Shown: in pieces, positions 16,238 through 25,278 of the stretch
How the letters are laid out: the number at the start of each line of letters is the position of its first letter
Position numbering within the stretch: the stretch's first letter is position 1
Assembly: GCF_035294505.1 (NCBI RefSeq)
Contig: NZ_DATGKU010000174.1
Coordinates: 73,610-137,609, forward strand
Reading direction: 5' to 3'
Source of the DNA: Chthonomonas sp035294505
GTDB taxonomy: Bacteria; Armatimonadota; Chthonomonadetes; Chthonomonadales; Chthonomonadaceae
Length of the DNA: 64,000 nt
Position numbers and translations under genes: made by a program
Notes under the pieces: model-generated
Database searches by the model: none
What the model was told of the DNA's origin: nothing
The model's input: the letters and a program-made list of their open reading frames with translations, nothing else

Positions 16238-18440
16238 GGTTACCTCATCGGCAACCCCAGAAGAACGTCCAAGTATCCTGCTCTATCTCGCGGGACTGGC
16301 CGTTACGCTTAGCGGACTGTTTGCGGTGAACTATACCTACAACGGCCCCGGAGCGCAGCTTATCTACCTCCTCGCTATATTTGGCTACGCCTCAAGCTAC
16401 CTCCTTCGCCGCCGTGGCGTCAAAACGCTTTCCGTGGGGCTGCTTCTCCTTATGATAGGCCTCGCTTTTGTTACCTTCGTGAATCCCTCCACCCTGCCCT
16501 TCTTTAATCAAGACCAGACCGATGATCGCATCCTCGGACTGCTGCAGCTCTTTGTCTGGGCATCCATTCTACATAGTTACACCCTCCTTAACGATTCAAC
16601 CGTCCTCTTTGCCTGCGTGCCCTGCATGACTATGCTCGCCCTGGTGAGCGCTCGAAATCCCGACCCGGTCATCCACCAAGACTTTCTTGTCTTCGTGGCG
16701 GCCTCCATTTTTCTCCTGATCCATGAAAACTACCTGCGAACCACCCATACGCGCATCTTCACGGCTCCAAAACAAAAACGTTCGCTCTATTCCGGCCAGA
16801 TCGCTCTTGCGCTTGCTTGCCTGTTCTGTACGTTGGTGCTCTCTAATATCGTCGCTACACCCTTACGCGCGATGGGACAAGCCCTTTTCGGAGCTATATT
16901 CCAACAATCCCCCTACTATCCACACTATTTACCGCTTTCGAACTCACCGAGCACCCAAGTGCAGGTTAGCGAGAGAAACCATGTTCGTGTTGCTAGCGGG
17001 CCTGTCACAAGCAGCGATCAGCCGCTTTTTGAGGTAACCTCCTCACGTCCGCTCTACTGGCGCGGCGAGGTTTTAACCTTCTACGATGGTATCGGTTTTG
17101 AAGCCGCGTCTGGGTCGTCGTCCACCGAACAACTGTTCCCTGAAGAACAATCCGACACGCAACGCATTCAGCAATATGAGGATATTACAGGCCCCATGGA
17201 GTCTAGGGATACCTCGCCCCATCACTTCCTCCTTCCGCAAAGCCCGATGGAATTAGACGATACCCAAATGCAACATAGCATGGAGATCAAGCAGCAAGTG
17301 CGTATCGTAGGGGGAACGATTCTCCAAATCTATGGCGCGGGCAATATTCGTTCATTGGACGTACCCTATAACACGCTGGCCTACGATCCACTTTCAGAAA
17401 AGCTCAGCGCGCCCGACCCGCTGCACATTCAGACGACCTATACCGTCGTATCACGCGTGCCCACCGAGGATCCGTCCATTCTACGCAAGGCACCCTCTTC
17501 GATCAACGATATCCCCTCCATTATTCGCGATACCTGCCTTCAAACTGCAGTGAATGGACATGACGATCCGGCCTTACGTAAACTCGCTCAGCAGATCACA
17601 AAAGGGCTTCACAATAACTACGATAAAGCATCCGCCATTCGAGCCTATATTGCCGGCCATTGCAAATACAACCTGCATGCTCCGCCGGCACCTGCCGATC
17701 AAGATGTCGTGGACTACTTCCTCTTTAAAGCGCGCCAGGGCTATTGTGATAGCTTTGGGGCTGCTATGGTCATGTTATGCCGCTATGCAGGCATCCCAGC
17801 GCGTTTGGCCTCTGGTTTCATCACCGGCGAAGTGCGTGGCGATAATACCTACCTGGTACGTGAGAAAGATAAGCACATCTGGGCGGAGGTTTTCTTCCCC
17901 AAAATCGGCTGGGTTCCATTCGATGCCACAGAGGGTGCTCAAGAGGTGACTACCTCCCCCGGACTGATGGGCCATATCAAGGATTTTCTTTCGTGGTGCT
18001 TCGCACATGGCGCCCTGCCCGCCTTCATCTTTTGTACCGTGATCGCTCTCTTGATCTTTGTGCTGTGGAACGAACTAGGACGACGCCTTCACTGGCGCCG
18101 TCGGGCTGCACTCCTCGCACCTGAACGCTTTGCCACAAACCGCGATGTCATCGCTCAGTATCTTGAGCTTTGCAATTTCCTCGCCCGTAAAGGTCTTGCG
18201 CGCGGCTCTTCTATGACCCCCGACGAGTATCTCCACGCGCTCACACAAACACTCGGAGATGGAGACTGGAAACCCCTTATGGGAGTCATTACCCAACTCT
18301 ATACCGAGGCTCGCTACAGCCCTCGTGAACTGTCACCGGAAGAGGTTGATAGGATGAAACAGCACATCTCTCAACTACGTGCTCTGCTGCGTCACTATGC
18401 CGCCCCTGCCTCTAGGGTAACGGCACCGGCCACTACCTAA
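16206..18440 (+). CDS. TgpA-like membrane transglutaminase-fold protein
   Basis: A 744-residue protein with about six N-terminal membrane helices (residues 20-235), a periplasmic transglutaminase-like domain and another helix near 600-625. The catalytic triad is visible: C514 in RQGYCDSFGAAM, H557 in DKHIWAEVFF and D573 in WVPFDATEG. The C-terminal cytoplasmic tail contains TPDEYLHAL, typical of the DUF4129-like end of this family. It is probably a peptidase or cross-linking enzyme acting on envelope proteins together with MoxR and DUF58. ATG at 16206 follows AAAGGAG and lies within the DUF58 gene, implying coupled translation. Confidence 0.92.
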   Translation: MNPEATPRTVEVTSSATPEERPSILLYLAGLAVTLSGLFAVNYTYNGPGAQLIYLLAIFGYASSYLLRRRGVKTLSVGLLLLMIGLAFVTFVNPSTLPFFNQDQTDDRILGLLQLFVWASILHSYTLLNDSTVLFACVPCMTMLALVSARNPDPVIHQDFLVFVAASIFLLIHENYLRTTHTRIFTAPKQKRSLYSGQIALALACLFCTLVLSNIVATPLRAMGQALFGAIFQQSPYYPHYLPLSNSPSTQVQVSERNHVRVASGPVTSSDQPLFEVTSSRPLYWRGEVLTFYDGIGFEAASGSSSTEQLFPEEQSDTQRIQQYEDITGPMESRDTSPHHFLLPQSPMELDDTQMQHSMEIKQQVRIVGGTILQIYGAGNIRSLDVPYNTLAYDPLSEKLSAPDPLHIQTTYTVVSRVPTEDPSILRKAPSSINDIPSIIRDTCLQTAVNGHDDPALRKLAQQITKGLHNNYDKASAIRAYIAGHCKYNLHAPPAPADQDVVDYFLFKARQGYCDSFGAAMVMLCRYAGIPARLASGFITGEVRGDNTYLVREKDKHIWAEVFFPKIGWVPFDATEGAQEVTTSPGLMGHIKDFLSWCFAHGALPAFIFCTVIALLIFVLWNELGRRLHWRRRAALLAPERFATNRDVIAQYLELCNFLARKGLARGSSMTPDEYLHALTQTLGDGDWKPLMGVITQLYTEARYSPRELSPEEVDRMKQHISQLRALLRHYAAPASRVTAPATT

Positions 18441-18444
18441 GCAA

Positions 18445-18535
18445 GTAAACTGCCGCCTAAAGACAGCAGGTAGGGGCTGGTTTACAGCAGCCCGACGAGT
18501 CTTCGGACCCGTCGCGAGCCTCTCCTTCAGGAGGG
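18445..18535 (+). ncRNA. Candidate structured RNA: clustered stem-loops with a possible pseudoknot
   Basis: GTAAAC (18445-18450) can pair with GTTTAC (18480-18485). GGGCT (18474-18478) can pair with AGCCC (18489-18493), and the two helices would cross. Next is a 22-nt hairpin (18493-18514): CGACG/CGTCG, an A-C mismatch, GTC/GAC and a TTCG tetraloop. A 6-bp hairpin with loop TTCA follows (18520-18535). All lie between the transglutaminase stop and the holA leader motif. The assignment as an RNA is by eye and unproven. GTAGGGGCTGGTTT (18470-18483) also matches one REP arm at 13 of 14 positions. Confidence 0.45.
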
Positions 18536-18573
18536 TGTCTTGAGACCGAATTATTCGCTAACTGTCAACAAAG

Positions 18574-18631
18574 AAAGGAGGGGGCGCTTCCTCTGTCGCC
18601 TAAAGACGACAGTCTCCGCGCCGAAATTTCG
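18574..18631 (+). promoter_or_regulatory. holA leader: Shine-Dalgarno, two-tier hairpin, 9-nt spacer
   Basis: AAAGGAGG (18574-18581) is followed by an outer stem GGCGC/GCGCC (18583-18587 with 18618-18622) and an inner stem TGTCG/CGACA (18594-18598 with 18607-18611). The loop is CCTAAAGA and the asymmetric strands are TTCCTC and GTCTCC. Nine nt then lead to ATG at 18632. The same architecture precedes nadC (60824-60880). If folded, the hairpin brings the ribosome-binding site about 10 nt from the start codon. Confidence 0.75.
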
Positions 18632-19786
18632 ATGAGTAGAGAGATTGTTTACACCCCCAGTAGTCCGCAACTGCTCTGGCAAAAACAGTTGCTCCCGATC
18701 TATCTTTTTTGGGGATCGGCAGATAAGCTCAAAGAGGAGGCCATCGCTGCTCTCAAACACCATCTCATCGAACCGTCTTTTGCCGAGTTTGACTATGAGG
18801 TTCTCGACGCCGCTACCACCTCCCTCGATGCCATTCTCGCCGCGGCGTGCCAGGCCCCGTTCGGCTCTAGCCGGCGGCTCGTGGTCGTGCACGGAGCGGA
18901 GATTTGGCGCGAAAAGGCGCGATCCAATGAGGCCGATAGACTGGCCGAAGCTATCTCCCATCTTCCAACCTCCTGCTGCGTAGCCCTCATCGTTGCTGCA
19001 CAGAATGATGAGGACAAACGCAAGACAGTCCTTACCCCACGCCTCGATAAAGCTATTGGAGAAAAAGGAGCTTTGGTCTCCTGTCGATCGCCTTCCGCTG
19101 ATACCTTAAAAAAGTGGCTCCTACAAAAAGCTCAGAAGGAAAACAAAACCTTTGAGCCGGCAGCGCTTGAACTTCTACTCACAACCACCGGTCACGAGCT
19201 GCACACGCTTGAGCAGGAGTTGGCCAAGTTGCTCGCCTATAGCGGCACACGCCCCGTGATCACCAAAGCCGACGTACAAACGCTTGCCACCGATACCCCA
19301 GAAGATGTTATCTTCGCTGCGGTTGATGCCGTCGTTAAGCGTCAAGCGGAACTGGCGCTCCAACTCCTCGCCGAACTTCATCGTTATGAGCCGAAACCGC
19401 AGGCCGTAGCCGCCAAGTTTCTTGCGCTGCTTGCCCGCCAGTTCCGCTTGTTATGGCAGGCCAAGCTGTTGATTGAGCTGGGCATTAGCCCCAACCAAGT
19501 TTCCCATCTGCCGGAGGATATCGCTGCAGAATTGCCTAAAGAGGCTTCCATCACCGGGATGCACTGGAAAGCACGAGAGCTATTCGATCTGGCGAAACAG
19601 TGGTCGTGGCACGACTTAGCCGCCGCCATGGATCAGCTCTTAGAATGCGACACCGCCAATAAAGGTGCGGCAGTCCTCGATATCGGGCTTTTCGGAGCCG
19701 ACCCGGCCCGTAACCTTCAAATTCTCGTTCTATCCCTCGCGTCCACACCCCTATCAACAGCAAACCCCACTATCTCTAAGAGATAG
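18632..19786 (+). CDS. holA: DNA polymerase III delta subunit
   Basis: A 384-residue clamp-loader subunit that opens the sliding clamp. The N terminus LLPIYLFWGSADKLKEEAI matches the delta-subunit opening, and EFDYEVLDA is the usual following strand. The middle contains LITTGHEL-like and LEQELAKLLAYSG motifs. The C-terminal collar helices read KFLALLARQFRLLWQAKLL. Length is slightly above the usual 330-350 residues. ATG at 18632 has no adjacent Shine-Dalgarno. The only strong one is 50 nt upstream, across the conserved hairpin. The stop codon lies inside a terminator stem. Confidence 0.9.
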   Translation: MSREIVYTPSSPQLLWQKQLLPIYLFWGSADKLKEEAIAALKHHLIEPSFAEFDYEVLDAATTSLDAILAAACQAPFGSSRRLVVVHGAEIWREKARSNEADRLAEAISHLPTSCCVALIVAAQNDEDKRKTVLTPRLDKAIGEKGALVSCRSPSADTLKKWLLQKAQKENKTFEPAALELLLTTTGHELHTLEQELAKLLAYSGTRPVITKADVQTLATDTPEDVIFAAVDAVVKRQAELALQLLAELHRYEPKPQAVAAKFLALLARQFRLLWQAKLLIELGISPNQVSHLPEDIAAELPKEASITGMHWKARELFDLAKQWSWHDLAAAMDQLLECDTANKGAAVLDIGLFGADPARNLQILVLSLASTPLSTANPTISKR

Positions 19787-19791
19787 TGGGG
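19765..19791 (-). terminator. 12-bp hairpin between convergent holA and rpsT
   Basis: CCCCACTATCTC (19765-19776) pairs with GAGATAGTGGGG (19780-19791) over a 3-nt loop. Read leftward it is followed by TTTGCTGTT, so it most likely ends rpsT transcription. The holA stop codon (19784-19786) lies within the right arm, and the plus-strand tail is not T-rich. Confidence 0.75.
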
Positions 19792-19821
19792 CTATTCAGG
19801 GAAGCAAAGGTACGATCCTAA

Positions 19822-20112
19822 TCAAGATGCGTTTTGACCGGCCTGCTGTAACTGTTTATGATAGTACTTCATGAGCCGAGACTTACGCCGCGCAGCCTGG
19901 TTTTTATGGATGATACCCCGCTCGGCGGTTTTATCAATCACCTTATAGGCAAGCTGTATGGCCTTCGCAATCTCCTCTTCTGCAGCGCCGCTGTCTATGG
20001 CAAGACGCGCCTTCTTGATAAAAGTCTTCATGGCCGACTTGGCCGCCACGTTCCTCAAATGATTCTTACGTGACTTGATAACATCCTTTTTAACCGATTT
20101 AATGTTGGGCAA
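19822..20112 (-). CDS. rpsT: 30S ribosomal protein S20
   Basis: A 96-residue basic protein that binds 16S rRNA early in 30S assembly. MPNIKSVKKDVIKSRKN at the N terminus and NQAARRKSRLMKYYHKQL near the C terminus are typical S20 elements. The initiation codon is TTG, preceded by a G-rich Shine-Dalgarno (GGGGGGGAG). S20 genes in enterobacteria also start with TTG, where it contributes to autogenous control. Confidence 0.97.
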   Translation of the reverse strand: MPNIKSVKKDVIKSRKNHLRNVAAKSAMKTFIKKARLAIDSGAAEEEIAKAIQLAYKVIDKTAERGIIHKNQAARRKSRLMKYYHKQLQQAGQNAS

Positions 20113-20205
20113 AGATGCTCCCCCCCTTAACGCTTAGAGCGTAATAGTATCCTGGTTCGTTTCGGAAGTATACCGCATCAAACCTATCTTGTGCAAGTTA
20201 AGCCA

Positions 20206-22368
20206 TCACGAAATCCCTCCGGACAGTCTCTCGGTTCGCCTGCCTCCTTCGCACAACACCAGCCCTAACCCCTGCTGCGCTAACAGGGCCGCCGCCGGAA
20301 CGCCGGCATCGTTGAACAACAGGGAACAGACAACGCCTCCATAAAATCCCAGCCACATCGCGCGTTCCACAACTCCCTGCTGCGCTTTCTGTAAACGATG
20401 GAGGTAACCCGTAGCCATAAGATTGCCTAGTAAAACGGCCGCCCATGGACTATGGAACAATAGAAATCCTTCCATCCTCAGTTTTCGCAAAACGACTACG
20501 GCAAAACTTCCACCGCCCTCACCTTTCAAAGCCCGCGCGAGATGCGATTCATTGGCACCATGAAAATGAAGGTCTATTAACGCCAAACCCTCGAAAAGCA
20601 GCAGTGCCAGCACACCAAGCCAGGCTATCTCTTTCCAGCCAACCCGATCTTTTATCGAAGCGAAGAGAGCAAGACCGAATGCCCCGATCCCTGTCGGTAT
20701 CGCCCCAACCTTTGCTCCCCATTGCGGCCACGCCACAACAAATAAAATAACAGCATAGACTACTACCGCCTTTAGCCATTTTCCCTTTTCCCCTATCAGC
20801 CACGGCAACATCACCAACGCAGCCCCGAACAAGGCACCCATGTACTCGTTGCCAATACCAAAGAACCGTGCCCCCTCCATCATCGAGTAGCTCATCCAAG
20901 CCCGGCGAATAAGATGAGAGCCTGTTAGCAGATCTCCGACCACGCATACTACGAAAACGCCGGCCATTGTCCTAAATACCGATACGGCGTCCCGTTGGGT
21001 ACGCCACATCCATTCCCCCAGAGCAGCAAGACCCATCAAGCTGATCCCTAAGGCGATTCCGGCGGTAATTTCATTGAAAGCAAACAATGCCGGCAGCACA
21101 AGCAGGAGAAGAGGCAAAAGTCCGATTATCAATCCAAAAACCGATGGTGAGAGCTTCTGCCGTTTCCAGCATACCACGCCGCCCAAAATACACAACAGTT
21201 GTAGGGTTGGCAAGCCTCCATAAAGATTCTGCAACTCGGCTTGCATCACAAGCGACCGAAAATAGTCGCAAAAACTTTTGTAGGAGAAGCTTCGCCCTGC
21301 TTTAAACTCCCAAGCACGCCCTACAACGCTACGCGGTATGCGGTGTAGGCCAAGCTGTCGTGCGATTGTGGGCAAGAGATCGGTATTTACCCCAAGCCCA
21401 TCCCACCGGGTAGAAGGGGGAAAGATCGTTCCATGTGGAACTCCCTGCCCCATTAAAAGCACCGGAGCTAAACGCTCACCTGTCGTTGCATTGGAACTTG
21501 GGCCTGGAGCGCAGCACCAGAAAATGGCGTCGGGACGGCTTCGAACCCACTCGATCACACCCAGCATCAACCGACCTAGCCGCCCTAGCGCCTCGCGACG
21601 ATATGTCGCGACCATAGAAGGGAGACAGGAAGTGGCCTCCTCTGTCGCTCTCTGCAGATCAAAGAAGCTGATAACGGTCAGGCGTGTATTTGGCGGCAGT
21701 TGATTGAAGGCCCTAAGCATTCTGTCAACATCCGCCTCTGCGCCTTCCGGTGCCAGGAGGTTTGCCCTCGCACAAAAGAGTCGAGGCCCTGCCAAGTCCA
21801 CAAAGCCATCCGCATCCATGGCCACCAGCAAAGCCTCATTCGCACGGACGTTGTTGTCAGCATCCGCAAAGGCCGCAGTCGCCCCGCCATAGAGGTGCAC
21901 AAACGCACCTAAGAGACCGATATCTATCGGGTACCCGATGCGCCTGTTGACCTCATAACATTGTCGGAGCAAGGCCACATTCAACGCGCTTCCCTCAAAT
22001 CTGTTCATGGATGTAGGGGGATATTCTGCCAAAATGCCATTGGGTGGCGCTACTGCACGACAGCCCGTTCCTAGGCTCAACAACAGCGAAGCAAGCCGAT
22101 CGGCACCCTTTGCATTCAGCAGGTTGCGTGGCACGTTTGATGCAGCCCGACACACCATCCAGCCGCATACTCCCTGCGACGAAAACGCCTGCATAGCCGG
22201 GCGGAGAGGGAGTGTTTTCAAATCGGCACAGGTAAGGTCGGGGACAATGAGCAGAACAATACGTGGTGCCGCCGTGCAACTTCGCTGCAATACAAGCAGC
22301 AGCCAGAACGCCAACCAGCCCACAATTCGTTTTCTGACAGATAAGTGATGAATGGAATCCACACGCAT
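20206..22368 (-). CDS. Membrane protein with alkaline-phosphatase-superfamily-like N-terminal domain
   Basis: A 720-residue protein. A signal anchor (about 14-33) precedes RIVLLIVPDLTCADL. The segment LLMGQGVPHGTIFPPSTR plus GVNTDLLPTIARQLGL resembles the C-terminal part of the alkaline phosphatase/sulfatase fold. From about residue 385 to 700 there are about 10 hydrophobic helices. The metal-ligand set of active phosphatases is not clearly conserved (PDLTCAD replaces the usual DG-x-R type start). It may be an inactive binding domain or an unusual transferase. Function is unknown. It lies 93 bp upstream of rpsT on the same strand. Confidence 0.7.
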   Translation of the reverse strand: MRVDSIHHLSVRKRIVGWLAFWLLLVLQRSCTAAPRIVLLIVPDLTCADLKTLPLRPAMQAFSSQGVCGWMVCRAASNVPRNLLNAKGADRLASLLLSLGTGCRAVAPPNGILAEYPPTSMNRFEGSALNVALLRQCYEVNRRIGYPIDIGLLGAFVHLYGGATAAFADADNNVRANEALLVAMDADGFVDLAGPRLFCARANLLAPEGAEADVDRMLRAFNQLPPNTRLTVISFFDLQRATEEATSCLPSMVATYRREALGRLGRLMLGVIEWVRSRPDAIFWCCAPGPSSNATTGERLAPVLLMGQGVPHGTIFPPSTRWDGLGVNTDLLPTIARQLGLHRIPRSVVGRAWEFKAGRSFSYKSFCDYFRSLVMQAELQNLYGGLPTLQLLCILGGVVCWKRQKLSPSVFGLIIGLLPLLLLVLPALFAFNEITAGIALGISLMGLAALGEWMWRTQRDAVSVFRTMAGVFVVCVVGDLLTGSHLIRRAWMSYSMMEGARFFGIGNEYMGALFGAALVMLPWLIGEKGKWLKAVVVYAVILFVVAWPQWGAKVGAIPTGIGAFGLALFASIKDRVGWKEIAWLGVLALLLFEGLALIDLHFHGANESHLARALKGEGGGSFAVVVLRKLRMEGFLLFHSPWAAVLLGNLMATGYLHRLQKAQQGVVERAMWLGFYGGVVCSLLFNDAGVPAAALLAQQGLGLVLCEGGRRTERLSGGIS

Positions 22369-22547
22369 AAAAGCTTCCGCGACATCCTTTCACAAAGTTC
22401 CTCGCACATTCATTCTAGCCCTATTATAAGGGGTTTCCATACTTCGCTGCCATTTTTCCTCTTGCGAGAAGCGCTCTCTAAAGCAGGAATCCTGAGGTCT
22501 TAAAGTGAATTGGTAGGTGGAATACGCTGCAGAGATGAGGAGTAAAG

Positions 22548-23528
22548 ATGCGCCTTGTGTTGGGTGTAGATGGAGGGCAAACGCGCACTCTGGCCGTTGT
22601 TGCCGACGAAACGGGCAAGCTGCTCGGTTTCGGCATCGGCGGCCCTGCCAATCACATCCACGAGCCGGGCGGCATCGAGCGCGTACAACGCTCCCTTACC
22701 GATGCCATTCAGGGCGCTTTGAACACTGCCGGGCTGCCTCAAGGTCGCCTAGCTGCCGCCTGTTTAGGCATGACTGGTAGCTCTGCAGCTATGGAGGCCA
22801 TCTGTACCCCACTCGTGCCTGCGGAACAGATAATCTTCGGTCACGATACACGCATTGCATTTTATTCCGTCACGTTTGGTAGCCCGGGTGTTGTTGTTAT
22901 TGGAGGTACCGGCTCGGTTGCCTACGGTGTCAACGCGCAGGGGGAAGAGGCGCTTGTCGGCGGCTGGGGTTATCTTATGGGCGATGAAGGAAGCGGCTAC
23001 TGGATCGCTCTGAAGGCGCTCAATGCCTGTTGTCGCGCTGCCGACGGCATCCTCCCTCCTACTCTCCTACAGCCGCTTATTCTACGGCACCTGGAGGTGG
23101 AGAACCTAAAGCAGCTTCATACCCTCCTCTATTCCGGCAAGCTTTCTCGCCCCGACATCGCCGCTCTGTCCGAAATCGTTGGGATGGCGGCAGCACAAGG
23201 CGATGCCATAGCACAACAAATCTTGCGTGAGGCAGGTCGGGAGCTTGCTCTCCTTGCCGTTACCGCTATCTGCCGATTGGGTATGGAGAAACAAGAGGTC
23301 ACCGTTGGCACCGTCGGCGGTGTTTTTCGGGCAGGTCGCTCCATCCTACGCCCCTTCCGCACCGCCATTAAGCGACGAGCCCCCTATGCCTGTATAACCT
23401 CTGCTCGTCTTCCGGCGGCGGTGGGAGCCGCGCTCATCGCGTTGGAGGCCATTGGCGTTCCCCCCAACGAACCGCTCCTTCATCATCTCAGGCAGAGTCT
23501 AAAAAAGAGAAACCTCTTGAAGTCTTGA
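22548..23528 (+). CDS. BadF/BadG-type ATPase, N-acetylglucosamine kinase-like
   Basis: A 326-residue ASKHA-fold protein. Phosphate-1 motif LVLGVDGGQTRTLAVV, substrate-region GPANHIHEPGG, and VVIGGTGSVAYGVNAQG with GGWGYLMGDEGSGYWI match the N-acetylglucosamine kinase / BadF family rather than benzoyl-CoA reductase subunits, since no iron-sulphur cysteines are seen. It probably phosphorylates an amino sugar recovered from cell wall or chitin. ATG at 22548 follows GAGGAG. The next gene, Hsp70-like, starts 81 bp downstream and shares only the fold. Confidence 0.85.
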   Translation: MRLVLGVDGGQTRTLAVVADETGKLLGFGIGGPANHIHEPGGIERVQRSLTDAIQGALNTAGLPQGRLAAACLGMTGSSAAMEAICTPLVPAEQIIFGHDTRIAFYSVTFGSPGVVVIGGTGSVAYGVNAQGEEALVGGWGYLMGDEGSGYWIALKALNACCRAADGILPPTLLQPLILRHLEVENLKQLHTLLYSGKLSRPDIAALSEIVGMAAAQGDAIAQQILREAGRELALLAVTAICRLGMEKQEVTVGTVGGVFRAGRSILRPFRTAIKRRAPYACITSARLPAAVGAALIALEAIGVPPNEPLLHHLRQSLKKRNLLKS

Positions 23529-23609
23529 GCCATTTTGTGCGTAAATAAGAAATAAGCGGCAATAATATAAAAAGACGCGCATATTGGTGCGAGCGCGCAT
23601 GAAGGTGGT

Positions 23610-25244
23610 ATGGAAACACATTGGGCTATTGATTTAGGAACAACCAATACACTCATCGCCAAGTGGGTTGGAACCCACGCGGTAACTATCGCCCTAGAAG
23701 ACCTGGTGGATTACGAGCCGGCCTGGCAAACGCCTCTTATCCCGTCGGCCATCTTTTTTCAAGATACGCAGCGGGCTATTATCGGAAAGCCGGCCCTTGC
23801 CTCTCGCGAAATTCTGCACGGGCTCGATCTGCAGGGGCTAGGCCCACTCGCGCGTTCCTTCAAGAGAACTCTGGCCCGCGCAAGCCAACAGGCCGTTGCA
23901 CAGGTAGGCTCAGAGACCATTTCGGCTCGCCAATGCGCCACCACCTTTTTACGCGAGCTGCTGGCCGCCACCGCCGAATACGAGCGTCAAAAATCGGACC
24001 CACACCGCACGCGCCTACAGCGTTTCATTAGCCTCTTACGATGGTGGCGCAAGGAGGGACAGGTAACCGATCTCACGATGACGGTGCCTGTGGAGAGCTA
24101 CGAGCCTTATCGGGCTGAACTCTACCAGATCGCCCGCAAACTCGGTGTCAGCCATTTCCGCACCCTCGATGAGCCGGTGGCCGCGGCCCTCGGCTATGGT
24201 ATTGACCTTAGCGATGAAAAGCATCTGCTTGTTGTGGATTTCGGTGGAGGCACGCTCGACCTCGCCGTTGTTCGAACACACCCTACCCACCCCTCCGGTC
24301 GTGATGCCTCCCAACATCGCGCTACCCTCCTGGCCGGCCGCGGCGCTGAACTTGGCGGCGAAACGGTAGACCAATGGCTTGCCGACTTCGCCTGCCAAAA
24401 GCTACGCGCTCATCAGATGGCTTTGCGACCGGTGCTTCTCGCTCAAGCCGAAGCCGTTAAGAAAGACCTTAGTAACAAGGCCTCCATCGCCGATAGCAGC
24501 TTTTTCCTCCTACAAGGTGCCGGACGCATCGAAATTACGCGCCAGGAGTTTATTGACCTGCTGGAAGAACGCGGCCTCTACCGCACTCTCGAGGTGTTAA
24601 CCGACGCGGTTCTGGACGACTGCCGTCATGAACTTGATGAGGCCGACATAGATGCCGTTCTCCTCGTTGGGGGTTCGACCCTTCTCCCCGGCGTCCGCGA
24701 TCTCTTCGAGAAGCTTTTCGGGCCTCAGCGAGTTCACTACTGGGAGCCGTTTGAGGCCGTAGTAAAGGGAGCGGCCATCTTCGGAGCCGGATATAGCGTA
24801 GACCAGATCATCCACCATGACTACGCCATCCGCGTCTATAACGATGCGGAACAGAAAGCCGAATATGAGCGTCTGATCCGAAGGGGCACGAGCTATCCTA
24901 CTCCGGTGCCCTTTGAGACACGCTACTACGCCGTAACCGAAGGCCAGCAGCTGTTCCGCCTCCCCGTCTGCGAGGTCGGCTACGCGGGGCGTATGAATCT
25001 GCCGTGGAAGCGCCGTAGCAACGGCAATGAATACTGGATACCTACCGAAGCCGAGGAGGCCGAGTGCGTTATCACCCTCAACGAGGGCGATACTTTGCGC
25101 CTCATACCGCCAGGACAAGGGCCCCAGGCCCGCCTGCGAATCGATTTCTCAATAGATAGCAATCGCTATCTCTGTGCAACGATTCACGATCTGCTGAAAC
25201 AGCGCGACCTGCGTACGGATGAACGTGTTGTAAAACTGCGCTGA
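23610..25244 (+). CDS. Hsp70/DnaK-like ATPase lacking a full substrate-binding lid
   Basis: A 544-residue protein. The nucleotide-binding domain carries AIDLGTTNTLIAKW (phosphate 1), LLVVDFGGGTLDLAVV (phosphate 2) and VLLVGGSTLLPGV (adenosine). The remaining roughly 140 residues (400-544) are mostly beta and too short to include the helical lid of canonical DnaK (about 610-640 residues). It is an accessory Hsp70-like protein, not the housekeeping chaperone. It is followed after 34 bp by a TPR/DUF4190 membrane protein, which may be its partner. Confidence 0.85.
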   Translation: METHWAIDLGTTNTLIAKWVGTHAVTIALEDLVDYEPAWQTPLIPSAIFFQDTQRAIIGKPALASREILHGLDLQGLGPLARSFKRTLARASQQAVAQVGSETISARQCATTFLRELLAATAEYERQKSDPHRTRLQRFISLLRWWRKEGQVTDLTMTVPVESYEPYRAELYQIARKLGVSHFRTLDEPVAAALGYGIDLSDEKHLLVVDFGGGTLDLAVVRTHPTHPSGRDASQHRATLLAGRGAELGGETVDQWLADFACQKLRAHQMALRPVLLAQAEAVKKDLSNKASIADSSFFLLQGAGRIEITRQEFIDLLEERGLYRTLEVLTDAVLDDCRHELDEADIDAVLLVGGSTLLPGVRDLFEKLFGPQRVHYWEPFEAVVKGAAIFGAGYSVDQIIHHDYAIRVYNDAEQKAEYERLIRRGTSYPTPVPFETRYYAVTEGQQLFRLPVCEVGYAGRMNLPWKRRSNGNEYWIPTEAEEAECVITLNEGDTLRLIPPGQGPQARLRIDFSIDSNRYLCATIHDLLKQRDLRTDERVVKLR

Positions 25245-25278
25245 TCGCCACAAATAAGGAACATGAAGGAGATGGCCG

